A program made the translations under genes and the position numbers. A stretch of 5,105 bases of DNA. It comes from Nanobdellota archaeon. GTDB lineage: Archaea; Nanobdellota; Nanobdellia; Pacearchaeales; GW2011-AR1. The stretch is taken from NCBI GenBank assembly GCA_020056045.1, contig JAGVIM010000121.1, forward strand, positions 1-5,105, given 5' to 3'. Shown piece by piece: positions 5,028-5,105 of this stretch. The notes below the pieces were generated by a model. The model had not been told where the DNA came from. It worked only from the letters and a program-made list of their open reading frames with translations, and did no database searches. Numbering within the stretch: position 1 is the stretch's first letter; every line of letters begins with the position of its first letter.

Positions 5028-5105
5028 CTATAGATCTTCCCCCAATTCTAGATCATCCATTAGTTCTTCTATCAGTATGCTGAAGATTTCTTCAGCCATC
5101 TCCCT
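5028..5105 (-). CDS. C-terminal end of an unidentified protein, cut by the window edge
   Basis: A minus-strand frame is open from the right edge to TAG at 5030-5028. Its visible 25 residues read approximately REMAEEIFSILIEELM followed by DDLELGEDL. This is an acidic, amphipathic helix-like ending. It is convergent with radA, with 65 bases between the two stop codons, and a T7 run on its strand lies inside that gap. An ATG at 5099-5097 could in principle start a 23-residue peptide (bases AGGGAG precede it), but a continuing larger gene is more likely. No family can be named from this fragment. Confidence 0.45.
   Translation of the reverse strand, partial: REMAEEIFSILIEELMDDLELGEDL

Noticed and set aside
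1..5105. Searched for CRISPR-like direct repeats, transposase genes, toxin-antitoxin pairs and other defence genes.
   Set aside because: None seen. The only mobile element supported is the radA intein.

Overview
The window looks like the chromosome of an AT-rich, small-genome archaeon, most plausibly a DPANN lineage such as Woesearchaeota or Pacearchaeota. The lineage is inferred from gene content and composition, not from a marker search. Supporting points are an archaeal RadA recombinase, an archaeal-type elongation factor 1-beta, an archaeal RPA-like OB-fold/zinc-finger protein, and archaeal TATA boxes placed so that transcripts begin at or near the start codon.

Layout from left to right. 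Positions 1-60 are a GC-rich block (30 of 60 bases G/C, against 11 of the next 60). It can fold, sits at the window edge and is unidentified; it may be the 5' end of a minus-strand structured RNA. Positions 61-278 are mostly intergenic. They hold a perfect 9-bp inverted repeat and a doubtful 42-codon minus-strand ORF that lies in the same frame as the upstream RPA gene. Next come two minus-strand genes: an RPA-like single-stranded DNA-binding protein (279-1211) and a GNAT N-acetyltransferase (1287-1775). A 246-bp divergent intergenic region with a C5/G6 hairpin separates them from two plus-strand genes. These are aEF-1beta, whose start should be trimmed to 2022, and radA (2431-4962). A minus-strand reading frame enters from the right edge and ends at 5028, convergent with radA.

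The main point of interest is that radA is split by a 493-residue intein (3349-4827). The intein has complete splicing motifs, a two-motif LAGLIDADG endonuclease and at least one extra helix-turn-helix segment. It is inserted one residue after the conserved histidine that closes the DNA-binding L2 loop. Removing it leaves a 350-residue RadA with an unusual Lys/Glu-rich N-terminal tail. That tail is itself interrupted by a short GC-rich palindrome-bearing segment that stays in frame.

RPA and RadA belong to the same process: RPA coats single-stranded DNA and RadA forms the recombination filament on it. aEF-1beta and the acetyltransferase are not obviously linked to them. The TATA boxes and T-runs suggest that EF-1beta and radA are separate transcription units. 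I see no defence system, CRISPR array, insertion sequence or other novel multi-gene system here.
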